Shown here in pieces: positions 42,164-50,681 of a stretch of 50,857 bases of DNA (positions within the stretch are counted from its first letter, which is position 1; each line of letters opens with the position of its first letter). Origin of the DNA: Candidatus Methanophagaceae archaeon GoMg1 (GTDB lineage: Archaea > Halobacteriota > Syntropharchaeia > Alkanophagales > Methanospirareceae); contig QBUL01000186.1 in NCBI GenBank assembly GCA_013180605.1, positions 1 through 50,857 of the forward strand, in the 5' to 3' direction. Under the pieces are notes generated by a model. The model was given only the letters and a program-made list of their open reading frames with translations, was not told where the DNA came from and made no database searches. The position numbers were made by a program, and so were the translations under genes.

Positions 42164-43102
42164 ATGATGATGGCAATAGAAGTAAGAGACTTAACGAAGA
42201 GATATAAGGGTAATGGCTTTGCTGCTGTGGACCACATTTCTTTTAACGTGGAAAGCGGCGAGATATTTGCTTTACTCGGTCCTAATGGAGCAGGAAAGAC
42301 AACTGCGATAAAAATACTGACCACTCTGCTGAAGCCCACTTCAGGGACGGCAAAGGTAGCGGGGTTTGATGTCGGTAAGGACAAGGACAGTGTAAGGAAG
42401 AGCATAGGAATTGTTTTTCAAGAACCCTCTTTGGACTGGAGATTGACAGGAAGGGAGAATCTGGATTTCCATGCCAGGATATACGGAATAGGAAGGAAAG
42501 AAAGAGAAAAGAGGATAGAAGAGGTTTTAAAGCTCGTTGAGCTGGAAGACAAAGCGGACGTGGCGGTGGATAAGTATTCAGGAGGTATGAAACGTCGTTT
42601 AGAGCTTGCAAGGGGCTTTATTCACAACCCCAAAGTCCTTTTCCTGGACGAGCCCACTCTGGGATTGGATACGCACACGAGGAGGAGAATATGGGATTAC
42701 ATACGGGAGCTGAACGATAGCGAAGGAGCAACGATTGTATTAACCACACATCACATGGAAGAAGCGGATTATCTTTGTGACCGTGTAGGGATTATGGACC
42801 AGGGTAAGATAATTGCTCTTGACACGCCGACGAACCTGAAGGATTTGATAGGTTCGGATGTAGTGAGTTTGGAAATGAACACCACTTATAACGTGGAGGT
42901 TTTCAAAAAGCTTGATTTTGTTACTGAGTTCAGAAAACACGATAATTTTGTAACGTTGAAGATGGAGAGAGGCGACTTAAGAATTCCCGCGATAATGGAG
43001 GTTGCGAAGCTGGCTGGAATAGAGATAAAATCGGTGAATTTGAGGAAACCGAGCCTGGAGGATGTCTTTTTGCATTTCACGGGGAGAAGGATAAGGGAAT
43101 AA
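42164..43102 (+). CDS. ABC transporter ATP-binding protein, drug/antibiotic exporter (DrrA/CcmA) type
   Basis: A 312-residue ATPase. It has Walker A LLGPNGAGKTTAIKIL, Q-loop VFQEPSLDWRLTGRENLDFHARIYG, signature YSGGMKRRLELARGF, Walker B VLFLDEPTLGLD and H-loop TTHHMEEADYLCDR. The C-terminal 70 residues form the extension of the ABC-2 exporter class. These ATPases normally precede an ABC-2 permease gene; here the next gene is on the opposite strand and not membranous. The start is one of three consecutive ATG codons. Confidence 0.9.
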   Translation: MMMAIEVRDLTKRYKGNGFAAVDHISFNVESGEIFALLGPNGAGKTTAIKILTTLLKPTSGTAKVAGFDVGKDKDSVRKSIGIVFQEPSLDWRLTGRENLDFHARIYGIGRKEREKRIEEVLKLVELEDKADVAVDKYSGGMKRRLELARGFIHNPKVLFLDEPTLGLDTHTRRRIWDYIRELNDSEGATIVLTTHHMEEADYLCDRVGIMDQGKIIALDTPTNLKDLIGSDVVSLEMNTTYNVEVFKKLDFVTEFRKHDNFVTLKMERGDLRIPAIMEVAKLAGIEIKSVNLRKPSLEDVFLHFTGRRIRE

Positions 43103-43114
43103 GTTTCCCGGTAT

Positions 43115-43660
43115 TCATTGAGTATCAACCGAAATGTTCTGTTTTTCAATTTGAGCATTATTAAAGAAGGCATGAACTATTTTTAGTTCTGCATTTTTCA
43201 TTACCACACTGAAAAAGTGAAGCCTCTCTTTGTAAATCCCTCTATATTTATCTATGTGGGTATGAAGTGTCCCGATATTAATGAAAATGCCAAGAGGATA
43301 CTCTAATTCTTTAAACATAACGTCTAACGTATAAAAAACCTCTCCTGCTTCCTTTAAGGTTGTGTTCTTCTTGAATGCAAATACAACAAAGTTGTTTTTA
43401 GAACTATCGGCCAATCCACTGATTTCTGCAGGTATATGCACTATAATATCTGGTCGTTGTATAGTTCTGTGTTCTTTCAGTCTCTTTTGATATTCCTCTT
43501 CAAGGATTGCATCATCGGGAAATATTTCCTTATTATCCATAACCTCATACATAGCACAGGCAAATCGACCTTGATATCCTCTCTCGGTTTTAAAGAAGCG
43601 AGGATTGTTCACTTTCTTCAATGCTTCAATTATAATCTCAATTACAACATTTGTGTCCAT
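43115..43660 (-). CDS. Hypothetical protein, possible PD-(D/E)XK-like nuclease fold
   Basis: A 181-residue protein from the ATG at 43660, which follows GAGAGGTAGTGTA; the track start adds 57 unlikely residues. The pattern ERGYQGRFACAMYEVM...EYQKRLKEHRTIQRPDIIVHIP...NNFVVFAFKKN has the shape of a restriction-endonuclease-like core: a leading Glu/Arg helix, RPDI as the metal Asp, and a beta strand ending in K. The usual E of ExK appears as A (FAFK), so activity is doubtful. It may be a degenerate nuclease or an unrelated protein. Confidence 0.55.
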   Translation of the reverse strand: MDTNVVIEIIIEALKKVNNPRFFKTERGYQGRFACAMYEVMDNKEIFPDDAILEEEYQKRLKEHRTIQRPDIIVHIPAEISGLADSSKNNFVVFAFKKNTTLKEAGEVFYTLDVMFKELEYPLGIFINIGTLHTHIDKYRGIYKERLHFFSVVMKNAELKIVHAFFNNAQIEKQNISVDTQ

Positions 43661-43870
43661 TACACTACCTCTCTTTTTCTTTTGGTTTTCCAAATCCAAC
43701 GATTGCAATGTGGCGAACTTCAGAGAGGGGGAAATCAAACAATTCTTTGAAGTGGGGATTGGCGTATTGAAATTTACGCTGAGACCGTTTCTTACGTTCT
43801 GACCACGAGCCTGCATCCGCTGAAGTTTCAATATGAGTTAATGTTTTTTTTATAAAAAGTTTGTTAAAAT

Positions 43871-44869
43871 TTAAGAGAGCTCCAGCTCCCCAAGCTTATC
43901 CAGCGATTCACGCTTCCCGATGACCACCACGGTATCGCCCTCCCGTATTTCATCATCAGGACCTATGTTTATGACTTCCTCGCCCCTTATAATAGCGACT
44001 ATTGTTGTTCCTACTTTTTCCTTTATCCCTAAGATAGTACATGCGTCTCTAACGCGCTTATTTGCAATTTTCGCACCATGTTCAACCGTTAAACTTTCTA
44101 ACGAGGTCTCCCCAGTCTTCGTAGCGAACTCGAGGAAATCAACAATTGCCGGCTTTGTTAAGCTTCTTGCCAACCTTCTCCCTCCTATTTTTTCCATTAA
44201 AATCACTTTTTTTACACCAACACTATATAGCCGCTTAGCAGCTTCTTCGGAACTCGCTCTCGTTACCACCTCCAGATTCTTATTGAGTTCTTTCGCAGCA
44301 ATGCACAGGAATAAATTATCAGAATCCGAAGGTAAAGTGGATACCAATCCAGAAGCACGTTCTACGCCCGCTTCTATTAAAGTCTCATCCAATGTCGCGT
44401 CGCCTTCCACTACCGACAAATTCTTTTTCCTTAGTTCTATTGCAATCGCAGAATCACGCTCAATGGTTACAAAATCTAAGCCTTCTTTTCTGAATTCATC
44501 TGCTGTTATGCTCCCTGTACGACCCCCACCACATATTATCTTGTGATTTTTCATTTTCGCCACGCTCCTTCTCACCTTCGCTATACCAAGAGCTTCGCTT
44601 AACCTTCCTTCCAGTACTAATCCTATTATCTCCACCAGCACATATAAGGCTACGCCTACGCCCGAAATCATCAATCCTGCCGTAAATATTCTCCCGGCGG
44701 GGGTCTCAGGAACTATATCACCATATCCAACGGTGGTAATTGTGGCTATGGTCATGTAGAGGGCATCAAGGAGGGAAAGCCCTTCAAGATACACAAAACC
44801 AACTGTCCCCACCACAATTACCAGGAATAATAAGCAAATTGCAATCAGTACGTGTCGTATTGGTTCCAT
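43871..44869 (-). CDS. Potassium channel with RCK domains (MthK/TrkA-like)
   Basis: A 332-residue K+ channel. Residues 1-90 hold two membrane helices around the filter ATITTVGYGDIVP. Residues about 108-225 are an RCK-N (Rossmann) domain; the usual GxGxxG appears as ICGGGRTGSITADEF, and the acidic residue of the nucleotide strand is present in VTIERD. Residues about 245-330 are RCK-C (LTVEHGAKIANKRVRDACTILGIKEKVGTTIVAIIRG...GDTVVVIG). This is the MthK plan, in which Ca2+ or nucleotides gate the pore. It is divergent from leuS. Confidence 0.92.
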   Translation of the reverse strand: MEPIRHVLIAICLLFLVIVVGTVGFVYLEGLSLLDALYMTIATITTVGYGDIVPETPAGRIFTAGLMISGVGVALYVLVEIIGLVLEGRLSEALGIAKVRRSVAKMKNHKIICGGGRTGSITADEFRKEGLDFVTIERDSAIAIELRKKNLSVVEGDATLDETLIEAGVERASGLVSTLPSDSDNLFLCIAAKELNKNLEVVTRASSEEAAKRLYSVGVKKVILMEKIGGRRLARSLTKPAIVDFLEFATKTGETSLESLTVEHGAKIANKRVRDACTILGIKEKVGTTIVAIIRGEEVINIGPDDEIREGDTVVVIGKRESLDKLGELELS

Positions 44870-45024
44870 TTCTTATTCTGTGTCAACAAGTAGGTTTACC
44901 TATTTGTACATATTAAATAACATTTGAACTTTTATAGTACCGCTCGATTTTATTAGATTATAGTATAGCCTTCACAAAAACAACATCACGATTTGCTAAA
45001 CGGGAAATATAATAAAGGGACAGA

Positions 45025-47859
45025 ATGGTGGGTCTGAACATCAAGAAAACGGAAGAGAAATGGCAGCGTAGATGGAAAGAAAGCAAGATTTTTGATGCTG
45101 AAATAGCAGAACAAAAAGGTGGAAAGAAAAAGTTCTTTTTGACCGTCCCTTACCCCTACACTTCAGGACCGCTGCACATAGGTCATGGAAGAACAAATAC
45201 GATAGGCGATATAATAGCGAGATTTAAGCGATTGCAGGGTTACAATGTGCTATTTCCTATGGCTTTTCACGTTACCGGAACGCCGATTTTAGCGATTGCC
45301 GACAGCATTGCAAAAGGCGACCAGGAGGTTGTAGCACGGTATAAGGATTATGTATCAATTTATGAAGATGCGAGTGAGGTAGACGGAATTATCAGCAGTT
45401 TTAGTCGTGCGGAACGGGTTGCAGATTTCTTCGCTGAACGGATTTCGGAGGATTTCGAGCGTATGGGCTATTCCATAGACTGGCGAAGGAAGTTCAATAC
45501 CACCGAGCCAATGTACAACAAGTTTATCGAATGGCAGTTCAAAAAGCTCTACGATAAGGGAGTAATAAAGAAAGGGCGCTATCCCATCACGTATTCCATC
45601 GAAGATAATTCGGCGGTTGGCGAGGACGACATCGAAGAAGGAGATACGAATAAAGTAACAATAACAGAACACACAACCATAAAGTTCGGAGTTTCTGATG
45701 ACACCTACTTAATCGCAGCGACATTGCGTCCCGAAACGGTTTTTGGCGTTACAAATCTGTGGATAAAACCAACTGCAAAATATGTTAAAGTCGCGGTCGG
45801 CGGGGAATACTGGATTGTATCCCGTGAAGCGGCGTTGAAACTGGGTTACCAGCGGGAAGCAGTAGAGGGTTCAGAAGAAATAGAGGGCAGTTATTTTGTA
45901 GGTAAGAACGTCAAGGAGCCAATGAAGGGCAGGGAAATCCCGGTTTTATCTGCGGGCTTTGTTGACCCGGATGTAGGCACTGGAGTGGTCTATTCGGTTC
46001 CCGCGCATGCTCCTTACGATTACATCGCACTGGAAGACGTGAGGAGGGAGGAAGGGATTGAAATCGAGCCGATAAAGGTAATAGACATAGAAGGGTACGA
46101 ATTGCCAGCGAAAGAGATATGCGAAAAGATGGGAATAGCGAATCAGGAAGATGAGCGACTGGAAGAAGCCACGCAGATAATTTATAATGACGAATTTTAT
46201 CGTGGTGTGTTAAATGAGCAGTGCGGGGACTTTGCGGGTATCAAAATCGCTGCGATAAAGGATGAAGTAAAGGACTGGTTAAAGGGGAAAAATATAGCGG
46301 ACGTGTTTTATGAAACTTCGAGGAAGGCGGTGACGCGAGGCGGTGGAAAGGTAATAGTTGCCGTCTTGCAAGACCAGTGGTTTATAGATTACACACCGAA
46401 ATGGTGGAAAGATTTGGGGCACGAACTCGTGGAAGGCATGACGTTCTATCCTGAGAAGTACAAGGCATATATGCACGACATTATTGATTGGCTGGCGTTG
46501 CGACCGTGTGCACGTAAAAGAGGTCTGGGCACGCGGTTTCCGTTTGAAAAGGAATGGATAATCGAGTCGCTAAGCGATTCTACAATTTACATGGCGCTGT
46601 ACACCATAGCTCATCGGGTAAGGCAATTGCCCGTTGATTGTCTGAATGAGCAGTTCTTTGATTACGTGTTTCTTGGGATCGGAAGCGGTGCAGACGAATT
46701 AGCAAAGGAGATAAACGTTGAAGCAGACATTTTGAACGGGATAAAGGAAGAATTTGAATACTGGTATCCGAACGACCTGCGGCACACGGCACCACCGCAC
46801 CTCTCAAATCATCTGGTTTTCTTTTTAATGCATCATGCAGCGATATTTCCTCCGACTCGGTGGCCCAAGGCGATAACCTTGAATGAGTTGATGATTCGTG
46901 AAGGGCGGAAGATATCAAAGAGCAAGGGAAACGTAATCCCGTTAGCAAAGGTATCAGAACTTTACGGTGTGGATTTATTCAGGCTTTATTGTGCGATTAA
47001 TGCGGATTTCGCAAGTGTGATCAACTGGCGGGAGCAGGACGTGGATGCGCTGAAGAAACGATTTAATGCGTTAGTGGCAATATTCGAGAAGAGCACAGGA
47101 GTGGATGTAGCGGAGCTAAAGGAGGAAGAGTTCACGCATACCGATAGATGGCTGCTGTCGCGGTTCTACAGAAGGTTAAAGGAATCCATTGAGCTGTTCG
47201 ACGCATTCCGAATACGAGAAGCGGGAATAAATCTGGTGTTCAATTTGCTGAATGACATTAGATATTACGAGCGCAGGGAGAGCCCGGAAAAAAGAAGAAG
47301 GATAATCAGAAACGTAATAGATGATTGGCTGCTAATTCTATCGCCAATTGTGCCGCATATATGTGAAGAGGAATGGCATAAGCTGCATCACAGTTTCATT
47401 TCGTTACAATCGCTGCCAAAGCTAAAGGAGGCGTTTATTGATGACCGCGTGGAGCGTGAGGAGAAATATCTGGTTTCGTTAATTGAGGATATAAAGGAGA
47501 TACTGAAAATAGCCCGCATTGCGCCGACAAAAATTTACGTTTATACCGCAGATGCGGATGCGGATACCGAGAACTGGAAGTGGGAGGTGTTCAGGGCGAT
47601 AAAGGACTTGCCAGTGAGGGATAAGATTAAAGAGGCGATGAAACTCCGAAAGGATAAGAGCACGGTGGATTTCGTGAAGCGCGTGATAAAAAGCAATCTG
47701 GATTATTTCGAGCTGAACGAGAGGGAGATTCTGGAACGTGAGAAAGCGTATTTAACGAAAGAGTTCGGCTGTGAAATAGGAATAAACGAGGAACATGACC
47801 CGAAGGACAGGAGGAAGTTTGCTATTCCGCTTAAACCTGCGATTTACGTGGAGGGGTAA
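45025..47859 (+). CDS. leuS: Leucyl-tRNA synthetase (archaeal type)
   Basis: Charges tRNA-Leu. 944 residues with class I motifs HIGHGRT (about residue 51) and KISKSKGN (about 630) and an intact CP1 editing domain (ATLRPETVFGVTNLWIKP, GTGVVYSVPAHAPYD). Length and domain order are those of archaeal/eukaryal LeuRS. The C-terminal EIGINEEHDPKDRRKFAIPLKPAIYVEG is repeated, diverged, 2.6 kb downstream at 50464. The start follows AAAGGGAC. Confidence 0.96.
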   Translation: MVGLNIKKTEEKWQRRWKESKIFDAEIAEQKGGKKKFFLTVPYPYTSGPLHIGHGRTNTIGDIIARFKRLQGYNVLFPMAFHVTGTPILAIADSIAKGDQEVVARYKDYVSIYEDASEVDGIISSFSRAERVADFFAERISEDFERMGYSIDWRRKFNTTEPMYNKFIEWQFKKLYDKGVIKKGRYPITYSIEDNSAVGEDDIEEGDTNKVTITEHTTIKFGVSDDTYLIAATLRPETVFGVTNLWIKPTAKYVKVAVGGEYWIVSREAALKLGYQREAVEGSEEIEGSYFVGKNVKEPMKGREIPVLSAGFVDPDVGTGVVYSVPAHAPYDYIALEDVRREEGIEIEPIKVIDIEGYELPAKEICEKMGIANQEDERLEEATQIIYNDEFYRGVLNEQCGDFAGIKIAAIKDEVKDWLKGKNIADVFYETSRKAVTRGGGKVIVAVLQDQWFIDYTPKWWKDLGHELVEGMTFYPEKYKAYMHDIIDWLALRPCARKRGLGTRFPFEKEWIIESLSDSTIYMALYTIAHRVRQLPVDCLNEQFFDYVFLGIGSGADELAKEINVEADILNGIKEEFEYWYPNDLRHTAPPHLSNHLVFFLMHHAAIFPPTRWPKAITLNELMIREGRKISKSKGNVIPLAKVSELYGVDLFRLYCAINADFASVINWREQDVDALKKRFNALVAIFEKSTGVDVAELKEEEFTHTDRWLLSRFYRRLKESIELFDAFRIREAGINLVFNLLNDIRYYERRESPEKRRRIIRNVIDDWLLILSPIVPHICEEEWHKLHHSFISLQSLPKLKEAFIDDRVEREEKYLVSLIEDIKEILKIARIAPTKIYVYTADADADTENWKWEVFRAIKDLPVRDKIKEAMKLRKDKSTVDFVKRVIKSNLDYFELNEREILEREKAYLTKEFGCEIGINEEHDPKDRRKFAIPLKPAIYVEG

Positions 47860-47891
47860 GAGAACAGGATGTTTCTTTACGAGACTGAAAA

Positions 47892-48428
47892 ATGGAGAAA
47901 GAAGAAGGTTCCGTTAAGGAAGAGGAGCTAACAAGTTTGTACGAAGACCTGCTCGAAAGGACGGTAGGCAAAATGAAGAGATATTTTGGTGAAAATTTGG
48001 TTTCTGTTGTTCTTTTTGGTTCTTTGGCGAGGGGAGCAGTGAAAAAGGATTCGGATATTGATTTGTTGGTTATATTCGAGGATTTGCCAAGAGAGAGGTT
48101 GAAGAGGCAGGATATTTTTATGACGATGGAGAGAGAGGCGAAGGTGGATGTGGAAATAGAGCGAATATACGAGAGGAGTGGATGTTATCTTTGTATTTCA
48201 CCGATATTAAAGGCGAGAGAAGAGGCGAAGATTTTGTCGCCTTTGTATTTGGACATGGTGACTGATGCGAGCATCTTATATGACAAAGCGGATTTCTTCA
48301 GGGGAATACTTGAAAAATTAAGGATGAAACTCAAATCATTAAATGCGAAGAAGAAAAAAGTGGGGAAGAAGTGGTATTGGGACCTTAAGCCGGATTATAC
48401 GTTTGGAGTGGTGATAAGAATTGAATAA
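47892..48428 (+). CDS. Nucleotidyltransferase-domain protein (MNT-like)
   Basis: A 178-residue protein. The polymerase-beta-type nucleotidyltransferase motif is complete: VVLFGSLARGAVKKDSDIDLLVIFEDLP (GSxxxGxxxxxSDxDLxV), with a third Asp plausible in KVDVEIERI. It is larger than minimal MNT antitoxins (about 100-110 residues). No HEPN partner is adjacent. It follows leuS by 32 bases but lies inside the block bounded by two LeuRS tails, so it may be foreign. Confidence 0.85.
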   Translation: MEKEEGSVKEEELTSLYEDLLERTVGKMKRYFGENLVSVVLFGSLARGAVKKDSDIDLLVIFEDLPRERLKRQDIFMTMEREAKVDVEIERIYERSGCYLCISPILKAREEAKILSPLYLDMVTDASILYDKADFFRGILEKLRMKLKSLNAKKKKVGKKWYWDLKPDYTFGVVIRIE

Positions 48429-48470
48429 AAACCTTTTCTTAAAAAGAAAAGCTTTATCCAAAGAAATAAA
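48427..48470. repeat. Short family B hairpin
   Basis: AAACCTTTTCTTAAAAAGAAAAGCTTTATCCAAAGAAA, similar to 33050 and 9676, between the nucleotidyltransferase and TPR genes. Confidence 0.6.
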
Positions 48471-48500
48471 ACCCAGACCTGCAAAATTTGTTGTGTAAAA

Positions 48501-50462
48501 ATGAGCATAAGAAAGTGGTTTGGCTTTAAGGGAAAAGGAAAGCCAAAAGAGGAGGATAACCCGGAGCGTATTTTTTATGCTGCTTTGAATTTTCACGAAT
48601 CAAGAAGATTTCAGGATGCGTATCCGCTGTATTTGAAAGCGCTTGAGGGTTTTGAAACTTTTCTTAAAACTGACCCCGCGAACTCCCTGTTCCAGTCTTA
48701 CGTTGCAATGACGCAAAATAACCTCGGAGCTCTGCTTCATGACATGGGTAGGTTGAAAGAAGCAAAGTCGCGGTTCGAACGTGCTTTGGAACTGCGTGAA
48801 AAGTTACTAAAAAGCGACCCTGCGAACACTCAGTTCCAGTCTTACGTTGCAATGACGCAGAATAACCTCGGAAATCTGCTTAGTGACATGGGAAGGTTGA
48901 AAGAAGCAAAGACGCGGTTCGAACGTGCTTTGGAACTGTACGAAAAGTTACTAAAAAGCGACCCCGTGAACTCCCTGTTCCAGTCTCACGTTGCAATGAC
49001 ACAGAATAACCTCGGAAATCTGCTTCGTGTTATGGGAAGGCAGGAAGAAGCAAAGACGCGGCACGAACGTGCTTTGGAACTGGTAAAAGAGCAAAAGAAT
49101 CAGCATGACACAGGCTGGACTTTAACTCTACTTGGAAATTTAGAACTTAAAAGAGACGACCCAGAAACCGCCAGGGCATTTTTAGAATCGAGCATTGGAA
49201 AACTGAACAAGGACGTTAGACCGCATTACCCAAACGCACTGAACTGGCTTGCGTTGTGCTATTTTAAAATAGGAGAGAGGAAGAAGAAGGAAGCGAGAAA
49301 AGAGAAGAGGCGAGAAAATGCAAGAAGAAGGCAGGTATCAGAATCTTCGCAGTTTTTCAGGCTCGCCGCCGAGCGTTACAGAGAGGCGTACGAACTGCCT
49401 TATTGTTGGATGCCTGCGGAATTGTTAATAGATGCGTGTCTCGCGGATACATTCGCGAGTTCCGTGCAGACCGTTTCAGAAGAGGACGACCAGCGGGCGG
49501 TTGAGTTACTGAACGAGTCAATTGAAAAGGTAGAAGAGGCTTTTGAGCCCGCAAAGAAGGATGAAGGGCAGAGAAAGCGAGTAGAGGGTGTGCGGTACGA
49601 CCTGTTAGCAAAGCGGTGCATCCGGTCTGTGAGTTTGTTTAAGGGCGAAAAGGGAAAAAAGAAGCAGGAGGAACTTCTTGCCGAGGCTTCGGACAATCTC
49701 CTAAACGCAGCCCGGAACTTTGAGGAACTGGAGTCGGACAAGACCGCAGCGTCCTGCCAGGGCTGTGCGTGCCTTTACAGGGGCTTGAAAAAGTTTAAAG
49801 ACGGCATTTTGTCCGATAAATTCAAATTGATTGCCGAAGCCCACGGAGAGTTCAAGAACGCTGCTTCGTTTTACAAAAACGCGGAAAGCGAGGTGGGCGA
49901 AGATGTGATTTCAACAATTAATGAAGTCATGTCAGAGATGGAAGGCAGTTACGACAAATGGGAAGGAAGAAAACCCGGAATTGCTGACTACCTCTCTATT
50001 TTTGACAAAATAAGCAACCTGATCGAGCAGGTGTCGGCGATTGGGTTGAAGAATCTGTTCAAAGTTTATGTATTCGATGAGTTTATGAATTTAATGGATG
50101 AGCAAAGGATGAAAATAAAAGAAGGAAATGTTTATGCGGGGGAGGTTGTTATGGGCGACAAATTCGAAAATATCCGGGATGCGACGATAATAAACAAATC
50201 GGTGGTTGAGAATTCGTTCAACAAAATACGAGCGGAGCAGGGAGAAGAAGTAGCAAGTGCGTTAAAGGCAATTGCGGGATTTATTGAACGATCTGGGAAC
50301 AAAGAAGCCGGGGAATTATTTGACCGTTTTAACGAGGAACTAAACAAACCCGAGCCAAAGAAGTCGGTGCTGAAATCCGTGTGGGCAGGGATTGAAAAGG
50401 CTATTCCTGCTGCTACTGCTTTGGCTGAGCCGGTAGCGAAACTTGCAACGTTATTTAAGTAG
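48501..50462 (+). CDS. TPR protein with conserved C-terminal sensor-like region
   Basis: A 653-residue soluble protein. Residues about 53-200 hold three nearly identical 48-residue units, each made of TPR helices (LLKSDPANTQFQSYVAMTQNNLGNLLSDMGRLKEAKTRFERALELYEK). More degenerate TPR-like helices run to about 480. The C-terminus reads IKEGNVYAGEVVMGDKFENIRDATIINKSVVENSFNKI, then helical SALKAIAGFIERSGNKEAGELFDRFNEEL and a small hydrophobic end. The GDKFENIRDATIINKS part resembles the linker-like segments found in bacterial and archaeal STAND/effector proteins; this is a visual match only. It lies between the two LeuRS tails. Function unknown; TPRs suggest protein-protein contact. Confidence 0.8.
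   Translation: MSIRKWFGFKGKGKPKEEDNPERIFYAALNFHESRRFQDAYPLYLKALEGFETFLKTDPANSLFQSYVAMTQNNLGALLHDMGRLKEAKSRFERALELREKLLKSDPANTQFQSYVAMTQNNLGNLLSDMGRLKEAKTRFERALELYEKLLKSDPVNSLFQSHVAMTQNNLGNLLRVMGRQEEAKTRHERALELVKEQKNQHDTGWTLTLLGNLELKRDDPETARAFLESSIGKLNKDVRPHYPNALNWLALCYFKIGERKKKEARKEKRRENARRRQVSESSQFFRLAAERYREAYELPYCWMPAELLIDACLADTFASSVQTVSEEDDQRAVELLNESIEKVEEAFEPAKKDEGQRKRVEGVRYDLLAKRCIRSVSLFKGEKGKKKQEELLAEASDNLLNAARNFEELESDKTAASCQGCACLYRGLKKFKDGILSDKFKLIAEAHGEFKNAASFYKNAESEVGEDVISTINEVMSEMEGSYDKWEGRKPGIADYLSIFDKISNLIEQVSAIGLKNLFKVYVFDEFMNLMDEQRMKIKEGNVYAGEVVMGDKFENIRDATIINKSVVENSFNKIRAEQGEEVASALKAIAGFIERSGNKEAGELFDRFNEELNKPEPKKSVLKSVWAGIEKAIPAATALAEPVAKLATLFK
48658..49090 (+). repeat. Three tandem 144-base TPR coding repeats
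   Basis: TTCCAGTCTTACGTTGCAATGACGCA and GAACGTGCTTTGGAACTG recur at 144-base spacing (48 codons). The high DNA identity points to recent duplication. Confidence 0.85.
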
Positions 50463-50463
50463 G

Positions 50464-50548
50464 AATAAGAATAAACGAGGAACACGACCCGAAGGGCAAG
50501 AGGAAATTTGCCATTCCGCTTAAACATGCGATTTATGTTGAGGGTTGA
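50464..50548 (+). pseudogene. Duplicated 3' end of leuS
   Basis: The frame IRINEEHDPKGKRKFAIPLKHAIYVEG* matches the last 28 residues of the LeuRS at 47859 (EIGINEEHDPKDRRKFAIPLKPAIYVEG*), with the stop in the same place. I count about a dozen base differences in 85, many at third positions. No other LeuRS sequence precedes it. It bounds a 2.6-kb segment holding the nucleotidyltransferase and TPR genes. Confidence 0.85.
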
Positions 50549-50570
50549 GGAAAAACGTCAAAATTCTTGC

Positions 50571-50681
50571 TCAGATAATATTTGTAGATGTGAGCATTCT
50601 CAATCCCTCGGCATATCCAAATTCTGCCTCGTCCAACGATTTGGCACCATCCTTTGATTTTTCCCCTCCCCGCTTCACCAT
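50571..50681 (-). CDS. Possible 36-residue ORF coupled to the membrane-protein gene
   Basis: MVKRGGEKSKDGAKSLDEAEFGYAEGLRMLTSTNII. Its ATG overlaps the stop of the upstream partial ORF (ATGGTGA), the layout of a coupled gene. It is too short to assign and may be a truncated gene end. Confidence 0.25.
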   Translation of the reverse strand: MVKRGGEKSKDGAKSLDEAEFGYAEGLRMLTSTNII

